From IMG/VR virus record IMGVR_UViG_3300001533_000688, positions 1-24,098 of that record: a stretch of DNA of 24,098 nucleotides. One strand, written 5' to 3'. A model generated the notes under the pieces. The model was not told the origin of the DNA, searched no databases, and saw only the letters and a list, made by a program, of their open reading frames with translations. This stretch comes from a virus. This document shows, piece by piece, positions 17,240 to 24,098 of this stretch. A program made the position numbers and the translations under genes. Each line of letters opens with the position of its first letter. The stretch's first letter is position 1.

Positions 17240-17280
17240 TCCCGGTCTCCTTGCTTGTTAATGAAAGGCAGGAGGGCCAT
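17236..17280 (-). CDS. Possible 14-residue leader ORF coupled to the adaptor gene
   Basis: In the 68-bp gap before the adaptor gene, an ATG at 17280 is preceded by GGAGGTG seven bases away and encodes MALLPFINKQGDRE. Its TGA overlaps the adaptor ATG (ATGA). The ribosome site is stronger than those of many real genes here, but the peptide is tiny and the adaptor gene has its own AAGGAG. It could set translation of the adaptor by coupling, or be chance. Confidence 0.3.
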   Translation of the reverse strand: MALLPFINKQGDRE

Positions 17281-17307
17281 TGCTGGACACCTCCCACCAG
17301 ACACCGA

Positions 17308-17505
17308 TTACTTAGTTTCCGATTTCTTTTCAGCTTTCGCCGGAGCTACAACGGGCTTAACCTCTGTTACAACGCCTTTACAGTTGGTGCGAAGATGACT
17401 GGCTATGGAATCGTCGTTTGTTCGGAATGCGCCACGAACGAATTTAACTTTCTTCGATCCGGCATATGTCACGAACTCAGCATATATTGACTGGAATATA
17501 AACAT
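17308..17505 (-). CDS. Small hypothetical head protein
   Basis: This 65-residue protein lies 14 bp after the coat gene and has GGAAGG six bases ahead of its ATG. It starts MFIFQSIYAEFVTYAGSKKV and continues KFVRGAFRTNDDSIASHLRT, a compact, beta-looking segment, and ends in an A/P/K/V-rich tail (VVAPAKAEKKSETK) that is likely flexible. No signal peptide or membrane span is convincing. Small genes in this position, between coat and adaptor, often encode a head-decoration or head-completion protein. I do not recognise this one, and the role is inferred from position only. Confidence 0.6.
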   Translation of the reverse strand: MFIFQSIYAEFVTYAGSKKVKFVRGAFRTNDDSIASHLRTNCKGVVTEVKPVVAPAKAEKKSETK

Positions 17506-17519
17506 CTAATGCCTTCCCC

Positions 17520-18683
17520 TTATACGTTGTAGATGAAGCCGTGATTCTGCTCGTTATGCAGACCAGCGCAACATTCTTCAAGATATTCATCCTTGCGTCC
17601 GTCATAGTCAGGAGCCTGGATATTTTCTTTCAGAATCATCTTCTGAATGTAATATTTTGAGACCAGATTCATGTTCAGGAGCATAGCGCACCCGCCATAG
17701 TTGCCTTCGAGCATCTGGGAAAGAATGCGGTGATAGAAAATTTTGCACTTGCCGAACGGGCTGATGTAGCTACCAATATCAAGACCCCATTCTTTGGTCG
17801 CCTGGTCGATATTGTAGTTAGACTTGTTAAGGATTTCGGCATGAAGAGCTTCAAGGAATGTTCCAGAGGCAGCAAGAACATAGTTTCCGCCGCCATTAAA
17901 CATAACGTCTTTAAGGAAGCCGTCGAACTTGGCCTTGGTGAGAGCGCCTGACACGTCTTCACGATGGGAAGTAATATAGCGCAAGATCCCCTTTGAGGTT
18001 CTGCGGTTAGTGGCCACATCGTATTTCATGTCGCCATTAACGAAAGAACGTTCCACGCCTTCAAGGTGAAGAATCATTGCATCACGACGAGCGTCTGCCA
18101 TAGCTTCTTTGTCGCCGCGTTCATAACGCTTGATCTGCATTTCAGTCCTGGTCAGGTCGATAGGAGTGCGGTGAATCTGCAGAACGTTTGACGGCATAGT
18201 TGGCTTGATTTTTACGCCGATACCAGAGAGGGAACCTTCGGCGTATGCGCTGGAAAGCTTAACGATTTCTGCGCCGTCGAGAGCTGAGGCAGCAGCAGCT
18301 TCGCCCCAGCCACGAATAACAGTAAGAGCATCGGCGGTTCTGTCAGTAACAACAACTTGTTCGCCACCAGTCGCTGATGGAATCCAGATGATGTCGTTGA
18401 CATCGAACATCGGGCCTGTGCCGGCTGCGACATTGATTGTGGTTACGGAATCGTTAATGCCGCCATTAAGAACAGTCGTTGGTGTGCCCATATCTTTTTC
18501 TGTCCATTCCTGCTTAACGCTGGTGGCTTTTACTGACCGCTTCATTTTTTCCATGAAAGCGTTTAGCGGGGCAATTTCTGCCTGGGCAAAGAAGATACGC
18601 TGATCTACCGAACGAATCCTGGTATCGGGTGCCGAATTGTTTAGGCTACTGTTTTGAGCGCCTTTTTGAAGATTGAGAGCCAT
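17520..18683 (-). CDS. Major capsid protein, SU10/DUF5309-like
   Basis: This 387-residue protein has GGAGG ten bases before its ATG. The N-terminal arm (about 1-60) is helical and charged. Residues about 70-150 form a beta-rich insert (TTINVAAGTGPMFDVNDIIW, then TADALTVIRGWGEAAA), a pattern I associate with SU10-type coat proteins (DUF5309). The following segment, TRTEMQIKRYERGDKEAMAD, then LEGVERSFVNGD and SKGILRYITS, also fits that family, and the C-terminal part alternates strands and helices as in the HK97 fold. Length is normal for a coat protein. It follows directly after a scaffold gene, as expected for procapsid assembly. It should form the icosahedral shell. The structural role is secure from order and pattern; the exact family is from memory of motifs. 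Confidence 0.8.
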   Translation of the reverse strand: MALNLQKGAQNSSLNNSAPDTRIRSVDQRIFFAQAEIAPLNAFMEKMKRSVKATSVKQEWTEKDMGTPTTVLNGGINDSVTTINVAAGTGPMFDVNDIIWIPSATGGEQVVVTDRTADALTVIRGWGEAAAASALDGAEIVKLSSAYAEGSLSGIGVKIKPTMPSNVLQIHRTPIDLTRTEMQIKRYERGDKEAMADARRDAMILHLEGVERSFVNGDMKYDVATNRRTSKGILRYITSHREDVSGALTKAKFDGFLKDVMFNGGGNYVLAASGTFLEALHAEILNKSNYNIDQATKEWGLDIGSYISPFGKCKIFYHRILSQMLEGNYGGCAMLLNMNLVSKYYIQKMILKENIQAPDYDGRKDEYLEECCAGLHNEQNHGFIYNV

Positions 18684-18741
18684 AATACTACTTCCTCCGT
18701 TAATTTTTCCGCGAAGAGATTAAAGCTCTCCGGGGGTAAGA

Positions 18742-19482
18742 TTATTCAAAACCCAGATCTTCTGGGCTCAATACCGAACTGTCTGGACGTGTCGCGGGAA
18801 CCCGGCCAGTGCCAGGCGTCATAGTTTTTGGCGGATTAACGGATCTTTTCTCTTGTCTTGCGATCGTAGAGCTGCCTAAGCCGCCAGCCTTTTTTCTTGC
18901 CTTATACTTTGTTTCAATCTGCTTCAGGAAGTTTACGGTTTTTGAAAAGTCTCCGCGTGCTTCTGCGTCGCGCAGCGCCTGCATGTCACCGTTTTTCGCT
19001 TCGTAGGCTTCCCTTTTTACGAACTCAATAAAGCCAGGATCATTCTGCTTGTAGATGTTGTCTACAACGTCAAGAGCCTCCTCTTCTCTTTTTAAAACAG
19101 TTTTAACATCGTTCAATGCGTCTCGGTGCGAGTCTTCAAACTCGTCATAGTCAACGCCATGTCTTGCTTTAAAAATTTCCTTTGCCCTGTTATTTAGCGC
19201 CTGGTATTTTTCAAGGCCACTGGCAGCAACAGTGGGCGGTGGTTCTTCGGCAATTTCCTGCTCGTCTTCCGGAATGCCTTCTTCGCCAGATTCATCTTCG
19301 TCTAATTCGTCGGGAAGTTCATCTTCAAGAAGCTCGTCTTCAGAGAAAATATCAAAATCATCTTGTGATTCTTCGTCTTCCTCTGGCGCGTCGATTTCTT
19401 CGGCTTCTGTCTCCGGGATTTGATCGGCCATTTCTTCCTGATCCAGATCTTCTTCGCTGTTAAGATATTCGGTGTCTTTCAT
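18742..19482 (-). CDS. Capsid scaffolding protein
   Basis: This 246-residue protein begins at an ATG preceded by AGGAG six bases away. The first 85 residues are extremely acidic, dominated by E and D (SEEDLDQEEMADQIPETEAE and later DELLEDELPDELDEDESGEE). The middle (about 95-200) is helical and charged, with a probable coiled coil (LNDVKTVLKREEEALDVVDN). The C-terminus is basic and proline-rich (KARKKAGGLGSSTIARQEKR), as expected for the coat-binding end of scaffolds. Its place right before the coat gene is the classic scaffold position. It should fill the procapsid and leave before or during packaging. No protease motif is visible. Scaffolds diverge strongly, so this rests on composition and position. 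Confidence 0.75.
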   Translation of the reverse strand: MKDTEYLNSEEDLDQEEMADQIPETEAEEIDAPEEDEESQDDFDIFSEDELLEDELPDELDEDESGEEGIPEDEQEIAEEPPPTVAASGLEKYQALNNRAKEIFKARHGVDYDEFEDSHRDALNDVKTVLKREEEALDVVDNIYKQNDPGFIEFVKREAYEAKNGDMQALRDAEARGDFSKTVNFLKQIETKYKARKKAGGLGSSTIARQEKRSVNPPKTMTPGTGRVPATRPDSSVLSPEDLGFE

Positions 19483-19491
19483 GCTTCTCTC

Positions 19492-19824
19492 CTACATTCT
19501 TAAATTTGAATTGATTACCCGATCCGATTCTGATCTGTCAGCTTCTGCAAGTTTTTCGCTGGACTCGTTTGCTCTTGCTATTGCTTCTTTGATTTCAGAC
19601 TCCGTATCGGTAATCCATTTACATTCCAAGTGTAAACCAAAGTAATAGCTATTGTCAATTTTCTGATAATCAGGTGAAGTTTTGCACAAGGTTTTCCACA
19701 GGACGTCTCTTCTTCGCGTTAAAATGGGAAGTAGAAACCTCCCAACTGTCTCGGCATCCAGTCCTGCCTTTATGGCTTCTAGTAGTTCTTTTTTGAGTGA
19801 ATAATTATTGTCCACGGTTGCCAC
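19492..19824 (-). CDS. Small hypothetical protein between portal and scaffold
   Basis: This 110-residue frame opens at a GTG at 19824 and overlaps the portal end by 20 bp. A second in-frame GTG at 19815 has AAAGG eight bases ahead and is the better start, giving 107 residues (VDNNYSLKKE...). It is mostly helical and charged, with aromatic and cysteine residues in the middle (WKTLCKTSPDYQKIDNSYYF, then LHLECKWITD) and a helical E/K/A-rich C-terminal third ending VINSNLRM. No known motif is visible. Conserved position between portal and scaffold suggests a head-assembly helper, but the family is not recognised. Confidence 0.6.
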   Translation of the reverse strand: MATVDNNYSLKKELLEAIKAGLDAETVGRFLLPILTRRRDVLWKTLCKTSPDYQKIDNSYYFGLHLECKWITDTESEIKEAIARANESSEKLAEADRSESDRVINSNLRM

Positions 19825-21697
19825 CTTTCGCAGCTGCTTCGATTTGCTCCGGTGTCATTTGCGCCAAAGTCTGCTCGGCCTGCGCTTGCTGCTGCATCAT
19901 CATTTCCTGCTGCTGCATCATATGCTGCTGAATCTCTTCTGCTGTCGGCGCATACTTACTAGAGTCTTTATAGCCCATTTGTTCGACCAGTGTTTTGACG
20001 GCTTCCACCGCCTTACCAGTCATTATTTCAGGAGGAACGCCCATTTGCAACATGGCCGGGTAAATCTGCCCTATCAGCAACATCATGTTTTGTGTCGCCT
20101 CCTGTCGCTGTCCTGCGCCCACTCCCGCCGCAATGTCCAGGTCAAATTCGCCGGCAAGATCTTCCGGCCTGACCACAAGTCCCTGCGACTCGGTGAGCCT
20201 CACCACCTGCTCATTGTCGATATACCTGCTGTTCATTTCGACGAGAATTTCAAAAAGATCAAGCGCACCCGTTTCTGCAAATATCCTGGCAATCATTTCC
20301 AGGCGCTGAGTCGCAGCCCCCATGATCGCCGTGATACCGGTAGCGGTTTTATTCAGGCTCTTTGAATCCATGCCTTGGTTATACTTGGTAATGCCCGTTC
20401 GGTTTTCTTTTACCTGGTCAAGGTATTCAACCATCGGCATTGCCATCGGGCTTGTCGGTGACTCTGGCATATAAGATACAAATGCTCCGACCGGCTGACC
20501 TTCACGCGACTTGGCCCTGATGAATCTCTTGTTGTCCCTGAGATCGTCCGGGTTAATTGCGTCCTGGTCAACTATCGCCTGCCTGTCATTGTTGTTTGCA
20601 ATGTTGACGATAATCTGACGCATGAGGGCGACCTTGATGTCTTGCAACTCACCAATGAGATCGTCAAAAGTTCTGCCGCCCAATTCGTATTGATGCGGGT
20701 ATGGTGACAGCACGGCAAAATGCGGCCTGCCCATTTCGTTTTCTTCGACTCGAATAATCTGATCGCCTATAACGGTTATAATCAGACTCTCGCTGATATT
20801 GTCGTCATTGATGTCGTACTTGCCGAAACACTCCTGCACCCAGTATTGCTGGCGGCTCGGATCTAGGCCAGACGCTCCGTCATGCGTAAAAGAACTGGGA
20901 TCTTGATATTGTCTCAGCTCGTCCTTGTCAAAATCAGAATACTTTGCGCCTGCAATCTTGTTTTCGTCCACCTTGTCGAAGATGCCGGACTTGACCATAA
21001 CTTCTATTTCGCTCCTGGTCATTAGCTTTTTATGCATACAGAAATTTAGATCCCTGATATCGCTTGCGTCTGGAAGCCAGGCAAACTCTGACACGGGAAC
21101 ATTTTCTAGGATCGGCTGGTTCTTTGTGATTTTCTGTTCTCTTACGGTTACAGAATACGTGCCGTCGGGAAGCTCTTCAGCCTTTACAAATTTAACTTGG
21201 TCAGCCTGGGTGTCCAGATCAAGAAGTTCTTCTGGAGTCATCTGAACAACTGTTTCCACCTCTTTTTCTATTCGCTCCCACCTGATTTTGGTTATGCCGT
21301 GACCGAGCTGCAGAGCGTCCAGAATCCAGCGATAGAATTTCAGGAAGCCTTTATTTTTTTTCTGGATCTGCCAGTTGCATAGAACTTGCATGGCTTCTGC
21401 GTGCTGAGTATCGTCCGGTGTCCTTGGCGTAATCGAAACAACGTCCTGGCCGCCGAAAAAGATTTTCATAAGCGATGGCACCGCCCAATAGACAGTGTCG
21501 GCCACGTCTGACATCGTAAAGTTGCTGCGCTCTGAGAGTTTCGGAAAAATGCCTTTATAATAATCTTTGTCTGACATAAAGCGCTGCAATCTTCTGAGAG
21601 CGGCAGGCTCAATGTGCTCCTCGTAATAAAGCTCTGCGGCCTCAATGTCTGAGACCACATAGCCCATCAGTTTATCTTTGGTTTCCTGGTTTATCAT
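19805..21697 (-). CDS. Portal protein, P22-like
   Basis: The protein has about 630 residues. I prefer the ATG at 21697, which overlaps the terminase TGA by one base (TGATG) and has AGGAG seven bases ahead; a GTG at 21700 would add one residue. The N-terminus is helical (ALRRLQRFMSDKDYYKGIFP), followed by VADTVYWAVPSLMKIFFGGQ and the LQLGHGITKIRW segment (about 129-141) that resembles the portal wing/stem pattern of P22-type portals. A central region has GRTFDDLIGELQDIKVALMR and NRTGITKYNQGMDSKSLNKT, both common in this portal class. The last 60 residues are rich in Q and M (QQHMMQQQEMMMQQQAQAEQ) and probably form a helical barrel, like the long C-terminal barrel of P22 portals. Twelve copies should form the DNA gate that terminase docks on. 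Confidence 0.85.
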   Translation of the reverse strand: MINQETKDKLMGYVVSDIEAAELYYEEHIEPAALRRLQRFMSDKDYYKGIFPKLSERSNFTMSDVADTVYWAVPSLMKIFFGGQDVVSITPRTPDDTQHAEAMQVLCNWQIQKKNKGFLKFYRWILDALQLGHGITKIRWERIEKEVETVVQMTPEELLDLDTQADQVKFVKAEELPDGTYSVTVREQKITKNQPILENVPVSEFAWLPDASDIRDLNFCMHKKLMTRSEIEVMVKSGIFDKVDENKIAGAKYSDFDKDELRQYQDPSSFTHDGASGLDPSRQQYWVQECFGKYDINDDNISESLIITVIGDQIIRVEENEMGRPHFAVLSPYPHQYELGGRTFDDLIGELQDIKVALMRQIIVNIANNNDRQAIVDQDAINPDDLRDNKRFIRAKSREGQPVGAFVSYMPESPTSPMAMPMVEYLDQVKENRTGITKYNQGMDSKSLNKTATGITAIMGAATQRLEMIARIFAETGALDLFEILVEMNSRYIDNEQVVRLTESQGLVVRPEDLAGEFDLDIAAGVGAGQRQEATQNMMLLIGQIYPAMLQMGVPPEIMTGKAVEAVKTLVEQMGYKDSSKYAPTAEEIQQHMMQQQEMMMQQQAQAEQTLAQMTPEQIEAAAKGGNRGQ

Positions 21698-23085
21698 CAC
21701 ATTGCTCCTGTAGAACTAATTGCATTCCATGACTCTTGACTGCCACGATCTGCTGGAATTTCGTTTTTAATCAAGTAGGCCAGAGCTTGAGTCATTGCGT
21801 CGACCTGGTCATCGTGCGCGCCAACTGGGAAGGATTTTACTTCGCATTCGAAATCAATCAACCAGGGAGCCTTTTCTGGAAGAAACACCCTGCCAGCCTC
21901 AATCGTGCCGCTTACGCCCTGCGCCCTGATCGTTTTGCTTTTAACCGCAGGGATTGCTATTACAGGCAATCTTGTTTCGGCTCTCAAGACTTGCAGCAGT
22001 TGATGCCCAGATCCTCGATCTTCAATGAGAATCGCCCTGGGATTATCTCTTACCGCAAACGACTCGACAGCCCTGCGAAGATCCGGGAACTGAACACGGC
22101 CTTTATATAGATCCGTCAGGTAAAATCCATTAGGGCCGGGTCGCCAGCATTGCATAACAGACGGATCGTGAATGTCATCGTCTTTAGTGCCAGTGTCCCA
22201 GGAATGGATATTGTAAGACTCTGGCGCTGTCTTATAGCGCCTGAACCATTGCATATTGAACAGCGAGCCCTCTTCTGGTGACGGGTCTTGCATGTAAAGC
22301 GCCGACCATTCACGAGAACCGAGCTGGTCTTTAATCTTAGCCAGAGCTTCCGAGGAATAATGATTAGGCCAGAGCGCTTCACCGTCTTCGCTGATTGCTG
22401 GAAGATTAAGAACCTCCCAACCCTCCGACGCATGATCTCGCAGCAGCCAGCCCGCCAGGTCGTCATGGTGCCACCTTGTCAGCATAACGACAACAGCGCC
22501 GCCGGGCATCAGGCGAGTATAAGCAACGGCCCGATACCAGTCTTTGAGCTTGCGCCTGGTTGTTTCTGAGTCTGCATCTTCGCGGCCTTTAAGCGGATCA
22601 TCAATTAAAAAAAGATGAGCGCCTCGGCCTGTAGCTGCCCCGCCAACGCCGAGAGCAAAATAAGCGCCTGCCCTGGTAGTATTGAATCGCTTCTGACTTG
22701 CGGAATCGTCAGCCAGGACACAATCGGGAAAAGGAAAATTAGTGTCTGCTATCTGGTTGCGGACTTTTCGCCCGAAATCGTCGGCCAGCTCCTGTGCGTA
22801 AGTAGCGTGAATAACATATTTTGAAGGATTACGGCCAAGATACCAGGCAGGGAAATACTCTGATGTCAGCATAGACTTGCCATGCCTGGGCGGTGCAAAG
22901 ATCATTAGGCGCTTGCACTTGCCAGACTCAACACGCTCCAGGGCATTGGCTATTAACCTGTGATGATCGCCAACATCATAATCAGGCCACTGATGCAACG
23001 CATAGTCGATTAAACTGGTGCGAGCAAGCGCAGCCGTCCTCCTGGAAAGCTCCGCATTGACCTGATCTAGAGTGGGGATAATCAC
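21697..23085 (-). CDS. terL: Terminase large subunit
   Basis: This 462-residue protein starts at GTG (23083-23085) and overlaps the small-subunit stop by four bases (GTGA), with AAGGAG 11 bases ahead. It has an ATPase domain with Walker A PPRHGKS (65-71), Walker B FLIDDP (159-164) and a coupling motif MLTRWHHDD (201-209). The nuclease domain has the expected acidic residues: WDTG (D297), LIEDRGSG (E355, D356) and HDDQVDA (D425, D426, D429). Length and motif order match P22-like and related phage terminases that pump DNA into the head and cut it at the end. All key residues look intact. The small subunit upstream and portal downstream are the expected partners. Confidence 0.95.
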   Translation of the reverse strand: MIIPTLDQVNAELSRRTAALARTSLIDYALHQWPDYDVGDHHRLIANALERVESGKCKRLMIFAPPRHGKSMLTSEYFPAWYLGRNPSKYVIHATYAQELADDFGRKVRNQIADTNFPFPDCVLADDSASQKRFNTTRAGAYFALGVGGAATGRGAHLFLIDDPLKGREDADSETTRRKLKDWYRAVAYTRLMPGGAVVVMLTRWHHDDLAGWLLRDHASEGWEVLNLPAISEDGEALWPNHYSSEALAKIKDQLGSREWSALYMQDPSPEEGSLFNMQWFRRYKTAPESYNIHSWDTGTKDDDIHDPSVMQCWRPGPNGFYLTDLYKGRVQFPDLRRAVESFAVRDNPRAILIEDRGSGHQLLQVLRAETRLPVIAIPAVKSKTIRAQGVSGTIEAGRVFLPEKAPWLIDFECEVKSFPVGAHDDQVDAMTQALAYLIKNEIPADRGSQESWNAISSTGAM

Positions 23086-23525
23086 TTTTTGCCGGACTCC
23101 TTATCAGACTCTTTCGGCTGTGCTTTTGATAGCAATGCCTGCAGCGCCTTTACTTCTTCGGTCGTTAAAGATTCCAGGTTGACCTGGTGATTATGTTCAA
23201 TCACTCCGGACTGCTCGATCTCATGCTTATCACGCCAAATCGCACGCTGCCTGTTTTTGAGCCAAAAGATACAGGCGGTTGTGTCGCCATTAGTAGCTCT
23301 GCTATATAGGCTATTAGCAACTGCCACGTCAGCAACCTCAGCGCCTTTTTTTATGGCATCTCGAAAAACCGGCTTACTGGCTATCCATCGGTTCAGAGAC
23401 GCCAGCGAAACCCCAAACAAATCAGCCATTTGCGGCAGAGTCTTGCCCAGCAGGGCATACCCATAAGCACGCTCGCAGCATTCAGGCGTATATGCAGTCG
23501 GTCGGCCTCTTTTCGGTTTATCCAT
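23082..23525 (-). CDS. terS: Terminase small subunit
   Basis: This 147-residue protein starts at an ATG with a GAGGTGA site eight bases ahead and heads the structural operon. Residues 29-49 (TLPQMADLFGVSLASLNRWI) form a helix-turn-helix, the DNA-recognition part of many small terminases. The middle (about 55-75) is helical and matches oligomerisation segments. Residues 84-100 (ACIFWLKNRQRAIWRDK) are a signature seen in small terminases with a WLKNR...WRDK pattern. The C-terminus is acidic then lysine-rich (LTTEEVKALQALL to KESDKESGKK), possibly contacting the large subunit. It should recognise the packaging site and deliver it to the motor. The packaging site itself, often inside this gene in P22-type phages, cannot be seen by eye. 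Confidence 0.85.
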   Translation of the reverse strand: MDKPKRGRPTAYTPECCERAYGYALLGKTLPQMADLFGVSLASLNRWIASKPVFRDAIKKGAEVADVAVANSLYSRATNGDTTACIFWLKNRQRAIWRDKHEIEQSGVIEHNHQVNLESLTTEEVKALQALLSKAQPKESDKESGKK

Positions 23526-23544
23526 GATAAATCACCTCACCTAA

Positions 23545-23573
23545 AATATATCAGAATTTTGATAACAAAGCAA
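23545..23573 (-). promoter_or_regulatory. Sigma70-type promoter for the terminase-led structural operon
   Basis: On the minus strand TTGCTT (23568-23573) and TATATT (23545-23550) are 17 bp apart. The terS ATG is 20 bp beyond the -10 box, with GAGGTGA in between, so the leader is very short. No other convincing promoter is seen before 1153, so this may drive the whole structural run. Confidence 0.6.
23549..23564. promoter_or_regulatory. Candidate operator in the terminase promoter spacer
   Basis: TATCAGAATTTTGATA is a 16-bp palindrome with one mismatched pair. It occupies the spacer of the terS promoter and touches the -10 box, where a bound repressor would block polymerase. A two-mismatch relative lies at 1160-1175, beside the other strong promoter. 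The binding protein is unknown. Confidence 0.45.
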
Positions 23574-23716
23574 AATTTCTGTGGAAAACTCAAAATTCAG
23601 GGGGGTGATAATATACCCGAAGCGCTAGGAAAACGTCAGGAAGCCCCGTTTGCGGCGATCTTTTTTTAACGATAATTATTTTTTTTATCCCCAATCGAAA
23701 GCAAGTAGCCCTAAAA

Positions 23717-23746
23717 GCAAAAAAGCCCCGGATTTCTCCGGGGCTT
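23717..23746 (-). terminator. Rho-independent terminator after the ribbon-helix-helix gene
   Basis: On the minus strand AAGCCCCGGA and TCCGGGGCTT form a 10-bp GC-rich stem (23723-23746) closed by a GAAA tetraloop and followed by six T (23717-23722). It lies nine bases after the stop codon of the small regulator gene, so that gene is a separate transcript from the terminase operon. Confidence 0.9.
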
Positions 23747-23754
23747 GCCTTGCC

Positions 23755-23889
23755 TTACTTTTTTTGCTCTGCGTATTTTTCCAGCGCACGGCTGATCACG
23801 TCTGCCTGGCTCATCTGGAGTTTTCCAGACAGCGTAACTAATAGTGCGCGGTCGCGGTCTGAAAGTCTTACTGATATTAACTTTTTCAT
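23755..23889 (-). CDS. Ribbon-helix-helix DNA-binding protein, 44 aa
   Basis: This 44-residue protein starts at the ATG at 23889, which has AGGAG seven bases ahead; the in-frame ATG at 23895 is too close to that site. The sequence MKKLISVRLSDRDRALLVTL starts with the beta-strand (KKLISVRLS) of a ribbon-helix-helix (Arc/CopG) repressor. Two helices follow: DRDRALLVTLSGKLQM and SQADVISRALEKYAEQ, joined by a short turn. Such proteins bind DNA as dimers through paired strands and commonly repress their own gene. A 36-bp palindrome lies about 30 bp upstream and is a natural candidate operator. A strong terminator follows the stop. It could control early or late genes outside the window or the adjacent promoter. 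The fold is clear; the target is inferred. Confidence 0.85.
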   Translation of the reverse strand: MKKLISVRLSDRDRALLVTLSGKLQMSQADVISRALEKYAEQKK

Positions 23890-23908
23890 CTTCATTCTCC
23901 TGTTTTTT

Positions 23909-24098
23909 TAAGTTTAAAGCAAAAACAGCTTATACTTAATTGTATAAGCTGTTTTTGGCCTTTTTACGGCTTGCCTATGCCGTTTCAAGCTAGTAGTTAT
24001 TCTATAACTACTAGCTTGACACAACGGCATAGGCAAGCCGTAAAAAGGCCAAAAACAGCTTATACAATTAAGTATAAGCTGTTTTTGCTTTAAACTTA
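23909..24098. repeat. 190-bp near-perfect inverted repeat with nested palindromes, at the window edge
   Basis: The left arm (23909-24000, 92 bp) and right arm (24004-24098, 95 bp) are exact reverse complements, except that the right arm has three extra bases (CAC, 24020-24022). The centre is TCT. The innermost 16 bp of each arm form TCAAGCTAGTAGTTAT and its complement. Each arm also holds its own 36-bp palindrome, AAAAACAGCTTATAC-N6-GTATAAGCTGTTTTT (23921-23956 and 24051-24086), which resembles an A/T-flanked bidirectional terminator or an operator. The right arm ends exactly at the last base of the window, so the repeat may continue. No gene is seen in this block. Confidence 0.95.

Noticed and set aside
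23580-23589. DnaA-box-like TTTTCCACA near terS
   Set aside because: It has one mismatch to the TTATNCACA consensus and is alone, with no cluster of boxes or AT-rich origin layout.
23909-24098. Insertion sequence or transposon end
   Set aside because: No transposase reading frame or flanking target duplication is visible; the arms mirror each other with only TCT between.

Overview
This window looks like one end-to-end fragment of a tailed double-stranded DNA bacteriophage (or prophage) with a short-tailed, P22-like virion module. Everything that looks like a gene lies on the minus strand, so transcription runs from right to left. The evidence is the gene order: small terminase, large terminase, portal, a small protein, scaffold, coat protein, a head-tail adaptor, a P22 gp10-like tail hub, two internal or ejection-type proteins, and a very large polyvalent protein. 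No replication, lysis, integrase or tRNA genes are visible, so this is only part of a genome. The host cannot be named. Strong purine-rich ribosome sites and three Sec-type signal peptides ending in A-x-A suggest a bacterium, probably Gram-negative.

Right end (23526-24098): a 190-bp inverted repeat reaches exactly to the window edge. Left of it is a 44-aa ribbon-helix-helix regulator with its own rho-independent terminator, then a good sigma70-type promoter that drives the structural operon. A 16-bp palindrome lies in the spacer of that promoter.

Middle (11263-23525): a tightly packed operon with one- to four-base start/stop overlaps or short gaps. It builds the DNA-packaging motor, procapsid, neck and tail hub, and the proteins probably ejected with the DNA. 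The adaptor gene holds two tandem copies of the adaptor fold, and the second copy is interrupted by three repeated beta-domain units.

Left-middle (1266-11258): a single 9,993-bp gene for a 3,330-residue polyvalent protein. It carries an adenine-type DNA methyltransferase domain, a DdrB/ParB-like domain, an HExxH zincin domain and long helical or hydrophobic regions. It is probably packaged in the head and delivered into the new host. A dnaX-type slippery heptamer near its end could add a basic 34-residue tail in the -1 frame.

Left end (1-1095): a second strong promoter, with a near-copy of the terminase-promoter palindrome beside it, drives three consecutive small genes whose products all begin with signal peptides. 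Two of them share a short motif. The third has IADGAVTEVK decapeptide repeats like those in phage fibres and runs off the window. This exported-protein cassette is the least explained part of the window.
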